Shown: piece after piece, positions 43,464 to 52,576 of the stretch
Layout of the letters: each line of letters starts with the position of its first letter
How positions within the stretch are numbered: the stretch's first letter is position 1
From: Streptomyces himastatinicus ATCC 53653
Lineage (GTDB): Bacteria > Actinomycetota > Actinomycetes > Streptomycetales > Streptomycetaceae
Direction of reading: 5' to 3'
Assembly (NCBI RefSeq): GCF_000158915.1
Contig: NZ_GG657754.1
Coordinates: 8,447,551 to 8,511,550, forward strand
DNA: 64,000 nucleotides
Position numbers and translations under genes: made by a program
The notes under the pieces: model-generated
Database searches by the model: none
Seen by the model: the letters and a program-made list of their open reading frames with translations, nothing else
What the model was told of the DNA's origin: nothing

Positions 43464-44374
43464 TGCGGATCATTGGCCACACCCTCGGCACGCCGGAACA
43501 GACCCTCCCCGAGGCGCTGGAGCTCTTCGCCGTCGCCGGTCTGGAGGGAGCGGAGGTCATTTACCAGAACGACTACCGCAGCGGACTGCCGGTCGGGGAC
43601 GACGTGGCAGCGGCCGAGGCGGCCCGCGTGGCGGACGATCTCGGCGTACCGGTGGTGGGGCTCGCTCCGTACACCACGGGGCTCAACCACGAGGACCCGG
43701 CGCAGCGCCGCGCCGCGCTCGACGAGCTGCGGGCGACGGTGGACTGCGCTCATCGCGTGGGAGCGACCCGGATCCGCGTGTACGCGGGTTCCTGGGGAGC
43801 CGATCGAACCGACCACGCCGGACACTGGGAGCGCCTACGCGCGAGCCTTTCGGAGCTGGCGCCGCTCGCCGCCGACGCCGGAGTGCGCCTGTGCGTGGAG
43901 AACCACTTCGGAACCATGACGCAGTCGGCCAAGGAGACCGCTCGGCTGATACGCGAGGTGGACTCGCCTGCCGTCCGAGTGCTCTACGACCAGGCGAACC
44001 TCACCTTCACGCACGACGAGGCATGGCCGGAGGCGCTGCGGGAGCAGGGCGACCTGATCGGGCACGTCCACGTGAAGGACCTCGTCTTCACCGACCCGGA
44101 CGCCCCCTTCGTCGCTTCTGAGACGGCCCGGGTGAAGGCGGACGAGCGGGCCGTGCGCTCGCGCGTCGTCGGCGACGGCATCGTGCCCTGGTCCGACATC
44201 CTTCGGGCGGTCAAGCAGCACGGATACGACGACGTCCTCAGCCTCGAGTACGAATACCGCTGGCACCCGCAGGATCTCCCGGCTCCGGCTGAGGGCTTCG
44301 CCCGGGCCGCCCGCGTGCTGCGTTCACTCCTCGACGAGGCCGCCGGCCTCACGCCCGCGGAGGTGTCCCGATGA
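43463..44374 (+). CDS. sugar phosphate isomerase/epimerase-type TIM-barrel protein
   Basis: A 303-aa AP-endonuclease-2-fold protein (GTG at 43463). The metal-binding carboxylates and histidines sit in LCVENHFGTMTQ (Glu), VLYDQANLTF (Asp), LIGHVHVKDLVF (His pair) and VLSLEYEYRW (Glu). Family members isomerise sugars (inosose isomerase) or dehydrate dehydroshikimate. In some bacteria a TIM-barrel of this kind is fused to a VOC/HPPD-like domain. Here the two are adjacent overlapping genes, so they may work together. Confidence 0.85.
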   Translation: MRIIGHTLGTPEQTLPEALELFAVAGLEGAEVIYQNDYRSGLPVGDDVAAAEAARVADDLGVPVVGLAPYTTGLNHEDPAQRRAALDELRATVDCAHRVGATRIRVYAGSWGADRTDHAGHWERLRASLSELAPLAADAGVRLCVENHFGTMTQSAKETARLIREVDSPAVRVLYDQANLTFTHDEAWPEALREQGDLIGHVHVKDLVFTDPDAPFVASETARVKADERAVRSRVVGDGIVPWSDILRAVKQHGYDDVLSLEYEYRWHPQDLPAPAEGFARAARVLRSLLDEAAGLTPAEVSR

Positions 44375-45354
44375 GCTGGCCCCCGCTGCGCGTCGGTGTA
44401 GTCGGCGCCGGGAACATCGCGCACATCGCGCAGTTGCCCACCCTGGTGGCGCGGGACGACGTCGACCTCGACGTCCTGGTGTCCCGGCGCGAGGACCCCT
44501 CCGAACTGGTCCGTCGATGGGGATTCTCCACCGCGGTCCCGACGATCGAGCAGGCCCTCGAACGTGACCTGGACGCCCTGTTCGTCCTGACCCCGAGGTC
44601 GGAGCATTTCGCCGGTGTGAGCTGCGCGTTGGAGGCGAGCGTCGACGTCTTCTGCGAAAAACCCCTCGCGACCGCGACCAGCGACGCGGAGCGGCTCGCC
44701 GACCTCGCCGACGAGCGCGACCGCGTGCTGATGGTGGGGTTCAACCGCAGGTTCGCGCCGTCCTACGTCGCCGCTCGTGACGAGTTCGGGGACGCCGGCG
44801 CCGCCTTCTGTATCGCGCAGAAGAACCGTCGCGGCAGTGAATACCGCGCGACCTTCGAGAACGCCATCCACATGGTGGACCTGCTGCGCTGGTTCTGCCC
44901 GGGCGAACCGGTCGACGTCGCCGCCCACGCCGCCGGTGACGACCCCTGGCAGGAGGACGGCGTCTCCGCCCTGATCCGATTCGCCGGCGGCGGCACCGGC
45001 GTCCTGACGGCGGCACGGACCGCTGGCGCGTGGGCAGAAAAACTGGATGCCTACGGCGCCGAGCGCTCGGCCGAGGTGGTGGCTCCGGACACGGTGACCC
45101 TCACGCGGGACGGTGTGAGCACCGTGCGCTCGATGAGCCCCGAGGCATTCGGCTGGGCCACGGCGACGAACACCTTCGGGTTCGCCGCTGCCGTTCACCA
45201 CTTTCTCGACCGCGTACGAGACCGTGGCGCGCCGCTGACGTCGGGGCGGGAAGCCGCCCGCACGCAGGCGCTCCTCGACGAAATCCTGCAGGCCGCCGGT
45301 CTCCCCGTGAAGGAGCAGGAGGGCCGCACCTGGTCCAGCCACGCGACGCGCTGA
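44371..45354 (+). CDS. Gfo/Idh/MocA-family oxidoreductase
   Basis: A 327-aa dehydrogenase with a complete Rossmann start RVGVVGAGNIAHIAQLPTL (GAGNIA), the catalytic motif VFCEKPLATATSDAERLA (EKP), GFNRRFAPSYVAAR and ENAIHMVDLLRWF (His). NAD(P)-dependent oxidation of a cyclic polyol or sugar acid is likely. The ATG overlaps the preceding stop (ATGA). It is the second dehydrogenase of the cluster and the better conserved one. Confidence 0.9.
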   Translation: MSWPPLRVGVVGAGNIAHIAQLPTLVARDDVDLDVLVSRREDPSELVRRWGFSTAVPTIEQALERDLDALFVLTPRSEHFAGVSCALEASVDVFCEKPLATATSDAERLADLADERDRVLMVGFNRRFAPSYVAARDEFGDAGAAFCIAQKNRRGSEYRATFENAIHMVDLLRWFCPGEPVDVAAHAAGDDPWQEDGVSALIRFAGGGTGVLTAARTAGAWAEKLDAYGAERSAEVVAPDTVTLTRDGVSTVRSMSPEAFGWATATNTFGFAAAVHHFLDRVRDRGAPLTSGREAARTQALLDEILQAAGLPVKEQEGRTWSSHATR

Positions 45355-45516
45355 GCCTCGAACGGCCCCTCACCGCGGCTGGTGTCGGCAGCATCCACTC
45401 TCGAAGAAGGCTTCCGGAACCGCCGACATCGTCGACCGTAACAACCTGGTCCGCGGCGCCCTGACCCGCCGACTGTTCGCACAGATCCCATCCCTCACTG
45501 CACTGAGGAGCGCTCA

Positions 45517-46926
45517 ATGGCGAACGCACCAAGAATAGCCTCACCGAAGTCCCCCTCCGCCACGAACAAACGGGACGTCCCACCCCGCAGAAGGCGGTTG
45601 AACATCCTGGCCGGTACTGTCGGCCACTTCATCGAGTGGTACGACTGGTACATCTACGGCCTCTTGGCCGCCGTCTTCTCAAGCCAGATCTTTCCCGGTG
45701 GCAGTTCGGCGATGTCGCTGATCAGCGCCCTGCTGACCTACGCGGTCGGGTTCGTGGTGCGTCCGCTGAGCGGCATCATCATCTCCCCCCTGGCCGACCG
45801 CTACGGCCGCCGTGTCGTCCTGGCCACCACCATCGGTGGCATGGCCGCGGGCAGCCTGATCCTCGCGCTCACCCCGCCGTTCTCCGCAATCGGATACGCG
45901 GCGCCGCTGCTGTTTCTGCTCGCTCGCGTACTGCAGGGCATCTCGGCCGGCAGCGAGATGCAGAGCGCCATCGCCTACATGGTGGAGAACGGCTCGACCG
46001 ACCGGCGCGGCCTGTTCGGCTCGTTGTCGAATGTGGCCAGCGGCCTGGCGACGCTGGCCGCCACCGGCATGGGGGCGATCGTCACCTCGACGCTGAACAC
46101 CCATGACCTGGAGACGTGGGGCTGGCGCATCCCGTTCGCCATCGGCGGCCTCCTCGGCGTGGTCGGTCTGCTGCTGCGATCGCGCGCCGACGAATCCCCG
46201 GAGTTCGAGGCCGCTGTCGACTCCGCCGCCGACCGGCAACCTGAGAACCTGCGCCTGCGGGAACTGCTGCGCAGGCACCCCAAGGCACTGCTGCAAACCG
46301 CGGCTCTGTCCGCCCCGGCAGTCGCCTACTACACGTGGGCCACCTTCCTGCCCACCTACGCGCACCTGACCACCGGTCGTGACCTGGACTCCGCCTTGGT
46401 CGGTAATACCATCGGGCTGGGCCTGCTGGTGATTATCGTGCCGCTGTGCGGCGCCCTGTCCGACCGCATCGGCCGTCGCAAGCCCTTCCCCATCATCGGG
46501 GCCGCCGGCATGGTGGTGCTCTTCTATCCGCTGCTGTTGTTGCTGCAGCGCCCCGGATTCGGCGTATACGTGACGGTGACCGTCAGTGGCTGGGTGGTCC
46601 TGGCGATCTGGCAGGGCGTTTACCCGACGATCCAGGCCGAACTGTTCCCCGCTGCCGTCCGTGTGTCCGGCATCGGCGTGGCCCACCAGATCGTCATCGC
46701 GGCCCTCGGTGGGACGGCACCGCTCATCGCCAGCGCCTTCATCGAGGCCGGCCACCCCATGGGCGTGGCGGTGTACATGACGGTCATCGTCCTTGTCTGC
46801 CTCATCGTCTACCTGACCCTGCCGGAGACGGGCCGCTCAGGCACGCACACCACCACACCACCCGCTGCTGCATCCGACGCCGAGAACAGCTCTACATGCA
46901 TGGAATCTACGGAGGGCACCCCATGA
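45517..46926 (+). CDS. MFS transporter, metabolite:H+ symporter type
   Basis: A 469-aa, 12-helix transporter with the family marks FIEWYDWYIYGLLAAVF in helix 1, a loop 2-3 motif PLADRYGRRVVLATTIGG and the matching second-half loop GALSDRIGRRKPF. This subfamily (MHS: KgtP, ShiA, ProP) brings in organic acids with protons. The start at 45517 follows GAGGAGCG. It should import the acid degraded by the cluster. The SDR gene overlaps its end. Confidence 0.9.
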   Translation: MANAPRIASPKSPSATNKRDVPPRRRRLNILAGTVGHFIEWYDWYIYGLLAAVFSSQIFPGGSSAMSLISALLTYAVGFVVRPLSGIIISPLADRYGRRVVLATTIGGMAAGSLILALTPPFSAIGYAAPLLFLLARVLQGISAGSEMQSAIAYMVENGSTDRRGLFGSLSNVASGLATLAATGMGAIVTSTLNTHDLETWGWRIPFAIGGLLGVVGLLLRSRADESPEFEAAVDSAADRQPENLRLRELLRRHPKALLQTAALSAPAVAYYTWATFLPTYAHLTTGRDLDSALVGNTIGLGLLVIIVPLCGALSDRIGRRKPFPIIGAAGMVVLFYPLLLLLQRPGFGVYVTVTVSGWVVLAIWQGVYPTIQAELFPAAVRVSGIGVAHQIVIAALGGTAPLIASAFIEAGHPMGVAVYMTVIVLVCLIVYLTLPETGRSGTHTTTPPAAASDAENSSTCMESTEGTP

Positions 46927-47687
46927 CCGCCCCATCCCAGATCGCGATCGTCACCGGATCCAGCGGAGGCATCGGAGCCGCCACCGCCGAACGCCTGCAC
47001 GCATCGGGCGCGCTGGTCGTCGGCTGCGACCGCACGACACCGGAAAGCCGCCCGAAGTGGCTCGCGGACTTCCGAGAGCTCGACGTCACCGACGAGCAGG
47101 CGGTGCACGACACCGTGACCGGGATCAAGGCGGAGTTCGGGGCGATCGACGTCCTGGTGCACGCTGCCGGAGTCCTCGGCAACGAGCCGGACCTGCTCAC
47201 GACCCCGAGCTCCGAGTTCGCCCGGGTGATGGCGATCAACGCCACGGGGGCCTTCTCCGTCCTGCGCGAAGTCGGCCTTGTGATGCAGGCCCAGCGCTCC
47301 GGCTCCATCGTCGCGGTGGCCTCGGTCGCCGCGAAGGAGGCCCGTCGCGCGTACGTGCCCTACAACGCCAGCAAGGCGGCCGTGTTGAACATCTGCTGGT
47401 CGCTCGCCCTGGAACTCGGCCCAGACAACGTTTCGGTCAACTGTGTGTGCCCCGGCCCGGTCAACACCGCCATGTGGGACCAGCTCGCCACCCGCGCCGC
47501 CGGCGGCCACCTCGAGGGAGACCAGCGCGCCCGCCAAGCCCGGGCCGCGCAGATCCCGATGGGCCGATTCGCCGAGCCAGAGGAGGTAGCGGCGACCATC
47601 GCCTTCCTCAGCGACCCGGCAAACCGTTACCTGACCGGTCTGAGCCTGGATGTCGCCGGCGGCGCCCGGCTCGGGATGGGGAGTTGA
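46923..47687 (+). CDS. short-chain dehydrogenase/reductase
   Basis: A 254-aa SDR with the cofactor loop VTGSSGGIGAATAE, NAG-like VHAAGVLGNEP, Ser in AVASVAAKEARR and the YxxxK pair in YVPYNASKAAVL, then the PG motif CPGPVNTAMW. Asp in VVGCDRTTP suggests NAD(H) preference. The ATG overlaps the MFS stop. It may oxidise the imported substrate as first step. Confidence 0.92.
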   Translation: MTAPSQIAIVTGSSGGIGAATAERLHASGALVVGCDRTTPESRPKWLADFRELDVTDEQAVHDTVTGIKAEFGAIDVLVHAAGVLGNEPDLLTTPSSEFARVMAINATGAFSVLREVGLVMQAQRSGSIVAVASVAAKEARRAYVPYNASKAAVLNICWSLALELGPDNVSVNCVCPGPVNTAMWDQLATRAAGGHLEGDQRARQARAAQIPMGRFAEPEEVAATIAFLSDPANRYLTGLSLDVAGGARLGMGS

Positions 47688-47837
47688 GGGGGCGATTGTG
47701 CCTGAGGGGTGCCTGTTGAGTCGGCACGGAGCGCGGTGCCGGTGTTGCCACCGGTCCGTTTCTCCGTGCCGCTCGCCGAACCCGGCGTACCCGTCTCCGA
47801 GTACCGGGCTCTCCCACGGACTCTGCCGTTCAGGCGT

Positions 47838-48112
47838 GATTGGGTGCCGGGTGACGCCGGCGATGTGCACGCGGCGGGTGCCGTGGTCGATGAAGAACAG
47901 CACGAACCAGCGCCGCAGGAAGACCGTGTCGATGTGGAAGAGGTCGGTGGCCACGATGGCGGAGGCCTGGGCTTTGAGGAAGGCGGGCCAGGACTGGTTG
48001 GTGCGCTGGGGTGCGGGGGCGATCCCGGCCTTCTGCAAGATCTCCCAGACGGTCGAGGTGCCGAGTTTGCGTCCCAGGCCGAGCAGTTCGCCGTGGATTC
48101 GTTGATATCCCC
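47838..48112 (-). pseudogene. transposase fragment cut by IS copy 2
   Basis: The fragment reads STVWEILQKAGIAPAPQRT, FLKAQASAIVATDLFHIDTV and FFIDHGTRRVHIAGVTRHP, so it is the middle part of another rve transposase (with the first catalytic Asp). Its N-terminal side ends at the left end of IS copy 2 and the C-terminal half is gone. Confidence 0.8.
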
Positions 48113-49323
48113 TGAAAGATGTCTTTATTGCCGTACGGTCGTTGACCTGGGGCTTTGTGATCGTCCACGTGTGGGCATGATCACTGATTGTGGGTCTGCG
48201 ACTGCTCTATTTGATCTTCTGCCGACTACTGGGCTGCCTTCTTTTGCTGGGCCGGTCGACCGCCGCGAACAACGCCGAGATCCTCGCGCTTCGCCATGAG
48301 GTCGCTGTGCTGCGTCGGCAAGTAGTGCGGCCGCGGCTTTCATGGGCTGATCGTGCCGTGCTCTCCGCTCTCGCCCGGAACCTGCCACCCGCCTTGCGCC
48401 GCCATCGGCTGGTCACCCCGGGCACGCTGCTGACCTGGCACCGCCGTCTGGTGCGCTGGAAGTGGCACCAGACGGCGGTCGGCCCCGGTCGGCCAGCGTT
48501 GCCGGGAGAGATGGTCGCGCTCATTCAGCGTTTGGCGCGAGAGAACTCGACCTGGGGGTACGTCAGGATTCAAGGTGAGCTGCGGCGGCTTGGGCATAGG
48601 GTTGCCGCCGCCACCATCCGGCGCGTCCTGCGCCGCCTCGGTCTACCGCCCGCACCGCAGCGCGCCTCCCGGCAGACCTGGCGTTCTTTTCTGCGCTCCC
48701 AGGACCACACGCTGGTCGCCTGCGATTTCATGCACGTGGGGACCGTCTTCCGCAAGCGCCTCTATGTCTTCTTCGTCATGGAGATTGCCACCCGGCGCGT
48801 CCGTGTCCTGGGCGTCACCGCCCACCTGACCGGCGCATGGGTCACTCAGCTCGCCCGCAACCTGCTCATGGATCTCGAGGGCAGAGCCGGGTGCTTCTGG
48901 TTCCTCATCCGTGACCGGGACAGCAAGTTCACCGCCGCATTCGACGTCGTCTTCGCCGGCAACGGCACAGCCGTCATCCCGACTCCGCCGCAAAGTCCCC
49001 GGTCCAACGCGTTCGCCGAACGATGGATACGCACAGCCCGTACCGAGTGCACCGACCGCCTTCTGATCACCGGTGAACGGCACCTGCGTACTGTCCTCAA
49101 CCAGTACGCCGAGCACGACAACGCGGGGCGGGCCCACCGCAGCCTCGGCCTACGTGCCCCTGACGACGACCCGAACGTTATCCCCCTAGCCGCTGCCGCT
49201 GTCAGGCGCTGCCAGGTACGTGGCGGGCTGCTCAACGAGTACCGCACCATGTCACCCCGGTTGCCTCATCATCCGCAGGAGACGCCCAGCTCAGCCGCCT
49301 GATCGGAGTATTGACACCCTTCA
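48113..49323 (+). mobile_element. insertion sequence, copy 2 (1211 bp)
   Basis: The same length and orientation as copy 1, with left end TGAAAGATGTCTTTATTGCC and right end TATTGACACCCTTCA. On the left it touches a transposase fragment, on the right a Cys-rich protein fragment. These flanks are unrelated, so DNA was lost at this point. Confidence 0.9.
48190..49302 (+). CDS. DDE (rve) transposase of IS copy 2
   Basis: A 370-aa transposase nearly identical to that of copy 1: CDFMHVGTVFRKRLYVFFVM with the first Asp, RDRDSKFTAAFDVVFAG with the second, and ERWIRTARTECTDR with the Glu. It starts at TTG/GTG near 48190 with GLRLLYLIFC. It appears complete. Differences from copy 1 are scattered substitutions, so the two insertions are not recent duplicates of each other. 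Confidence 0.88.
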   Translation: MGLRLLYLIFCRLLGCLLLLGRSTAANNAEILALRHEVAVLRRQVVRPRLSWADRAVLSALARNLPPALRRHRLVTPGTLLTWHRRLVRWKWHQTAVGPGRPALPGEMVALIQRLARENSTWGYVRIQGELRRLGHRVAAATIRRVLRRLGLPPAPQRASRQTWRSFLRSQDHTLVACDFMHVGTVFRKRLYVFFVMEIATRRVRVLGVTAHLTGAWVTQLARNLLMDLEGRAGCFWFLIRDRDSKFTAAFDVVFAGNGTAVIPTPPQSPRSNAFAERWIRTARTECTDRLLITGERHLRTVLNQYAEHDNAGRAHRSLGLRAPDDDPNVIPLAAAAVRRCQVRGGLLNEYRTMSPRLPHHPQETPSSAA

Positions 49324-49572
49324 GGGTACGTCCACTGCAACGAGTGCAACACCGGTTCGGGTACTACCGAAGAGGGCTACGTAAAGGACATGGATGCCGA
49401 CGGCCAGTGCGCCTACGTCTACACGACCCTCAATGGGAGCGGCACCATCCGCAACCAAGCTAAGGCGTGCCCCAAGGGCACGGAGACCTGCTTCAGCTGG
49501 AGCTACCCCGGCTACGCGCCCGTGCAGTGCAGGTATACCTCAGGGAGGCCTGAGCCAGTAGCACTGGGATGA
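49324..49572 (+). pseudogene. Cys-rich protein, C-terminal fragment at IS edge
   Basis: The frame is open from the IS end: VHCNECNTGSGTTEEGYVKD, YVYTTLNGSG, KACPKGTETCFSWSYPGYAP. Six cysteines in about 80 residues suggest a small secreted, disulfide-bonded protein. The start with any signal peptide was removed by the IS. I recognise no family. Confidence 0.5.
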
Positions 49573-49751
49573 ATACGGCCGGGCAGCCACGAGACCCTTC
49601 TGTGGCTGTCTGGCAAAAAGGTCTGACGATGGCCCGGCAGTGCGTTCAGGAAGCGGCCGGCCAAGGCGCAGGTCAGCTGCAACCGCCAGTCCCACCCCAG
49701 TAATGCGTTCTATTGCTGACCCATGCAGGCGTCAGCAAACCGCCGGTGGGG

Positions 49752-50057
49752 TCAGGCCGCGTGGCCGATGGTGATGTGGAGGGGCTGGCCCAGGGCGGTG
49801 GCTACGCGTAGCAGGGTGCGGGTGGAGGGGAGGGTGAGGCTGGTTTCCAGGCGGGCGATGGCGGGCTGGGTCATGCCGGCGCGGCGTGCGAGTTCGGTCT
49901 GGGACCAGCCCAGTTCGGTGCGGCATCGGTGGACGGTGCGGCCGATTTCGATGGCCAGCCCGGTTTCGTCGTAGATCTGCTGGGCCTGGGGGGTGAGCCC
50001 GGTCTCCTCGTCGGCCAGTTCCTTGGCGCGGCGGGTCTTCCATGCGGAGTGGTTCAT
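49752..50057 (-). CDS. HigA/XRE-type antitoxin
   Basis: A 101-aa protein with a classic XRE helix-turn-helix: GWSQTELARRAGMTQPAIAR, then LETSLTLPSTRTLLRVATAL. The ATG overlaps the stop of the upstream toxin gene as ATGA. It should bind both the toxin and the promoter of the operon. Confidence 0.9.
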   Translation of the reverse strand: MNHSAWKTRRAKELADEETGLTPQAQQIYDETGLAIEIGRTVHRCRTELGWSQTELARRAGMTQPAIARLETSLTLPSTRTLLRVATALGQPLHITIGHAA

Positions 50058-50437
50058 AGTTCCTCCTCCTTCACGTTGCGGTCGTAGATCTCGTGGTTCT
50101 GGGCAGGACGGTGTTTGGCTTCGCAGTGTTGCTGGGCGGTGTGGGCGCGGTCGACCTCTGCTGTTTCGCGCATGCGGGTTTTGTGGAACACGGTCAGCAT
50201 CACGACGCGCCGGGCGGGGGCGAGCCAGTACGTGATGCGTTGTTCCCGGCGGTGCAGGGAGAACCGTAGTTCGCGTAGCTTGCCGCCCAGGTGGCGGGTC
50301 TGGGGTTCGCCGAGTGTCTCGGCGTGGTCGGCGAGGAGGTCGGCCAGCTTCATTACGCGCAGATAGTCGGCGGGTGGGAGCGTGTCCAGCCATTGCTGGA
50401 CTTCTGCTTCAAGCTCGATGTCATACCGCTCACCCAT
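50054..50437 (-). CDS. HigB/RelE-like toxin
   Basis: A 127-aa toxin of the phage-derived Gp49/HigB type: YDIELEAEVQQWLDTLPP, HLGGKLRELRFSLHRREQRI, then YWLAPARRVVMLTVFHKTRM. This family cuts ribosome-bound mRNA. ATG 50437 is chosen and 50449 is also in frame. Upstream toxin and downstream antitoxin is the HigBA order. It is close to the right att repeat of the second element, so it may stabilise that element. Confidence 0.88.
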   Translation of the reverse strand: MGERYDIELEAEVQQWLDTLPPADYLRVMKLADLLADHAETLGEPQTRHLGGKLRELRFSLHRREQRITYWLAPARRVVMLTVFHKTRMRETAEVDRAHTAQQHCEAKHRPAQNHEIYDRNVKEEEL

Positions 50438-50705
50438 ACCAAAAATCATATACCGATGCCGTGAGTAGATCCACCGGCCGACTCGACATCGGTCTCTGCG
50501 GGAATGGAGTGGCGAGCGAGGTGAGGACCGGGCGCCGATATCGGTCGCGTGTCGGCCCTGCGACGCGCTGATCTGTTGGAACTGCCGCAGGCGACGGATC
50601 ACGTTCGTTCGGGTACTCCCTCGCGGGTGGAGGCATACCGCTTCGTGCTGGGGCGTACTGGCGGCTACGATGCGATACGGATCGTCGCGGAGAGTTGCCA
50701 CGCTG

Positions 50706-50748
50706 CTGGGGGTCAAGGGGTCGCAGGTTCAAATCCTGTCGTCCCGAC
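50706..50748 (+). repeat. att repeat 3
   Basis: Identical over 43 bp to the 3' part of tRNA-Pro at 4353-4395. Identity runs on to about 50776, including the start of the terminator stem. No tRNA 5' half precedes it. Confidence 0.92.
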
Positions 50749-50751
50749 CAG

Positions 50752-51138
50752 CGTTTTCGCAGGTCGGAGGCCGTTTTCTCAGAGATGGGAAAGCGGCCTT
50801 TTTCGTGTTGCTGAGGCTGGTGGTCGCATTGTGGTCGCAGTCGCTTGTTGAGGTCGGGATGCGGTGGGTGAAGTAGCGGTGATGGTGGGGGAGTAGGTCC
50901 GTTTCGTGGGGCGGTGGGGTCGGTTTCGGTGGTCGCGGTGTGGTCGCGGTGTGGTCGCGGCCGGGGTGGCCAGTGTCGGCGGATGCCACCCGTGTGGCCG
51001 GTGTCGGCTTTGGTGAGTGCTTTGTCGATGGCTTCTACGGCATCGCGGGCGGCTTGCCGGGTGAGGTGGGAGTAGATGTTGGCGGTGGTGGAGACGGTGG
51101 AGTGCCGCAGGGTCTTGGAGACGGTGAGGAGTGGGATT
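50752..51138 (-). pseudogene. tyrosine-integrase C-terminal fragment
   Basis: Only the end of an integrase is left: VSKTLRHSTVSTTANIYSHL contains the second His and the catalytic Tyr, followed by TRQAARDAVEAIDKALTKAD and a low-complexity tail of His, Arg and Thr. The IS at 51139 cuts it upstream. The N-terminal and box I parts are missing. Its position next to att repeat 3 mirrors the integrase next to att repeat 2. Confidence 0.85.
50768..50799 (+). terminator. tRNA-trailer-type hairpin after att repeat 3
   Basis: AGGCCG at 50768-50773 pairs with CGGCCT at 50794-50799, with further TTTTC/GGAAA pairing and a T run. It is a counterpart of the hairpin at 4415-4445. Confidence 0.6.
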
Positions 51139-52373
51139 GCGGGTGCCGATAAATCGTCCACGCAGGTCGGGAGCCTGATCACGGATCTTCGGTTCTCCTC
51201 GACATTCGCCCAAGTGCCTTCACCCGCAAGGGGGGGCGGCATCATGATCTGTCGTGCTGCTGCGCCTGGCCTACCTCGCCGCGACCAACGCCCTGGCGTT
51301 CCTACGCCTCCTGCCGATGAGCGACAGAGAAAAGGACGTCGAGATCCTGGTGCTCCGGCACCAACTGCTGGTCCTGCGGCGTCAGGTGGGCAAGCCGAGC
51401 TTCACCGACAGCGACCGTGCCGTCCTCGCCGGCCTGCTCCACCACCTCCCCAAAGACAGACTGCGGCACCTTCTGCTGCTGGTCCGCCCCGAGACCGTCT
51501 TGCGCTGGCATCGCGAACTGCTCAGGCGGCGCCATGCCGCGCCCTGCGTACCCAGGCGACGTGGACGCCCGCGCACCCTACGGTCAATCCGCTCCATGGT
51601 CCTGCGCCTGGCCAGGGAGAATGCCTCGTGGGGGTATCGCCGGATCCACGGCGAACTCGCAGCGCTGGGGATCAAGGTCGCCGCCTCCACCGTCTGGGAG
51701 ATCCTCCGCGAGCACGGCATCCCACCCGCACCCGAACGGCAGAGCACCACCTGGGCCGACTTTCTCCGCAGCCAGGCCAAGGCTCTTCTCGCCTGCGATC
51801 TTTTCGAAGTCCGCACGCTGACGGGGGCGCGCCTGTACGTCTTCGCCGTCATCGAGCACACCACCCGTCGTATCAGGGTCCTCGGCGCCACGGCACACCC
51901 CACCGGGGAGTGGATCGTGCAGCTCGGACGCAACCTCCTCATTGACCTCGAAGATGCTGGCAGCAGGGCACGGTTCCTGATCCGCGACCGCGACTCGAAG
52001 TTCACAGCCGCCTTCGACGCCCTCATGATCGATGCCGGTCTCAAGGTCGTCACCACCGGCATTCGGATACCGCGGATGAACTCGCTCGTGGAGCGCTGGA
52101 TACAGACCTGCCGCAGGGAGCTGCTGGACCGGACCTTGATCTGGAACCAGAGCCACCTTCTCCACGCCCTGCGCGAGTACGAATCCTTCTATAACGAGCA
52201 CCGCCCGCACAGGGCCCTGGAGCAGGCGGCCCCATGCCGCCCGCTACCCACGCCCATCACCCAACAAGCCCAACTCGCCCACCTGGCAGTCCACAGACAA
52301 GACCGACTCGGCGGAACCCTCCACGAATACCAGCACGCGGCGTGAACTGCACGGATGATTTATCGGCACCCGC
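51139..52373 (+). mobile_element. IS with GGTGCCGATAAATC inverted repeats
   Basis: The left end GCGGGTGCCGATAAATC is repeated inverted at 52357-52373. One transposase gene fills the element. The flanks belong to two unrelated genes (integrase end on the left, sigma-factor start on the right) and I saw no target duplication. Confidence 0.88.
51254..52345 (+). CDS. DDE (rve) transposase
   Basis: A 363-aa transposase, GTG at 51254. Motifs are LRHQLLVLRRQVGKP, GYRRIHGELAALGIKV, CDLFEVRTLTGARLYVFAVI (first Asp), RDRDSKFTAAFDALM (second Asp) and ERWIQTCRRELLDR (Glu). It belongs to the same broad group as the other IS transposases here but is clearly a different IS, with different ends. It looks intact. 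Confidence 0.88.
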   Translation: MLLRLAYLAATNALAFLRLLPMSDREKDVEILVLRHQLLVLRRQVGKPSFTDSDRAVLAGLLHHLPKDRLRHLLLLVRPETVLRWHRELLRRRHAAPCVPRRRGRPRTLRSIRSMVLRLARENASWGYRRIHGELAALGIKVAASTVWEILREHGIPPAPERQSTTWADFLRSQAKALLACDLFEVRTLTGARLYVFAVIEHTTRRIRVLGATAHPTGEWIVQLGRNLLIDLEDAGSRARFLIRDRDSKFTAAFDALMIDAGLKVVTTGIRIPRMNSLVERWIQTCRRELLDRTLIWNQSHLLHALREYESFYNEHRPHRALEQAAPCRPLPTPITQQAQLAHLAVHRQDRLGGTLHEYQHAA

Positions 52374-52576
52374 ACATCCAGGTTCTCTCCGCGGTTGCGG
52401 TAGCGGCCGGCGAGGCGGTGGGCCATCGGCAGCCACGCCCGGACCAGCTCCTCGGCCAGGAGATCTCGCTCGGGCCCGTCGGAGGCCGCGGCCAGTCGCT
52501 CGAAGTCGGCCGCGGTGTCGGGGGCGTCGTCGTGACGGCGGCGGGTGCGTGCGGGTGCGGCGCTCATCATTGTCAT
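52374..52576 (-). pseudogene. SigB/SigF-type sigma factor, N-terminal fragment
   Basis: About 67 residues remain from ATG 52576 (52570 or 52567 also possible). They include RRHDDAPDTAADFERLAAAS and LVRAWLPMAHRLAGRYRNRG, the sigma-70 region 1.2/2.1 start typical of the SigB/F/G group. Regions 2.3 to 4 are missing because the IS intervenes. The sigma factor cannot function. Confidence 0.8.
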
